Source: CAZPHU01 sp964419255
GTDB taxonomy: Bacteria > Fibrobacterota > Chitinivibrionia > Chitinivibrionales > CAYFVL01
DNA: 5,296 bases
NCBI GenBank assembly: GCA_964419255.1
Contig: CAYQOU010000121.1
Coordinates: forward strand, 1-5,296
Reading direction: 5' to 3'
Part shown: positions 5,278 to 5,296 of the stretch, in pieces
Position numbering within the stretch: the first letter of the stretch is position 1
How the letters are laid out: every line of letters begins with the position of its first letter
Made by a program: the position numbers and the translations under genes
The notes under the pieces: model-generated
The model's input: only the letters and a program-made list of their open reading frames with translations
The model's database searches: none
Told to the model about the DNA's origin: nothing

Positions 5278-5296
5278 GGCCCTTTCTCTAATCTCT

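Larger units (their letters stand above)
4924..5296. other. Receptor upstream region and right-end spacer, no supported gene
   Basis: This 373-nt stretch holds the receptor's ribosome site, a possible -10 TATATT on the minus strand (4977-4982) without a good -35, an operator-like palindrome at 4971-4986, a 6-bp hairpin TGTTTC/GAAACA (5024-5041), a pyrimidine-rich plus strand around 5087-5115, a small hairpin CGCC/GGCG (5218-5229) and a longer hairpin at 5248-5277. A minus-strand frame is open here into the receptor gene, but its starts lack ribosome sites and its product looks random. I see no cobalamin riboswitch, whose conserved GCCACTG box would be expected if this were a B12-controlled btuB. 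Confidence 0.5.

Noticed and set aside
4924..5296. Cobalamin riboswitch before the TonB receptor
   Set aside because: The conserved GCCACTG box and its flanking stems are not found on the minus strand.

Overview
The window carries four clear protein genes and several short candidates from a diderm (Gram-negative-type) bacterium. The evidence for an outer membrane is direct: a full-length TonB-dependent receptor with a signal peptide and a C-terminal Phe, and a secreted lipoprotein with a clean lipobox. Base composition is fairly balanced, with AT-rich spacers. The lineage cannot be fixed from sequence alone, and I see no integrase, transposase, CRISPR array, tRNA or rRNA.

Layout, left to right: (1) 1-219, no convincing gene, but nested inverted repeats and an 11-bp tandem repeat. 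(2) 220-1278, minus strand, mnmA, the tRNA U34 2-thiouridylase. It is of the CxxC plus distal Cys type and is preceded by a possible 15-codon leader ORF whose stop overlaps the mnmA start (ATGA). (3) 1279-1596, an AT-rich spacer holding that leader, a candidate 35-codon minus-strand gene with a good Shine-Dalgarno sequence, and the divergent control region. (4) 1597-2058, plus strand, queF, the preQ0 reductase of queuosine synthesis. (5) 2089-2667, plus strand, an unrecognised 192-residue lipoprotein, 30 nt after queF and with its own strong ribosome binding site. (6) A hairpin at 2661-2686 that contains or overlaps both convergent stop codons. (7) 2686-4923, minus strand, a TonB-dependent outer-membrane receptor. 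(8) 4924-5296, its leader or spacer, with an operator-like palindrome and a hairpin but no supported gene.

Functionally, mnmA and queF both act on the tRNA anticodon wobble position (s2U34 in one tRNA set, queuosine 34 in another) and are divergently transcribed from one short region. The lipoprotein and receptor are envelope proteins on convergent transcripts; nothing in the sequence proves they work together or with the tRNA genes.

I did not find a clearly new multi-gene system. The best leads are the small ORFs between mnmA and queF, the ATGA-coupled leader, the stop-codon hairpin and the folded left end.
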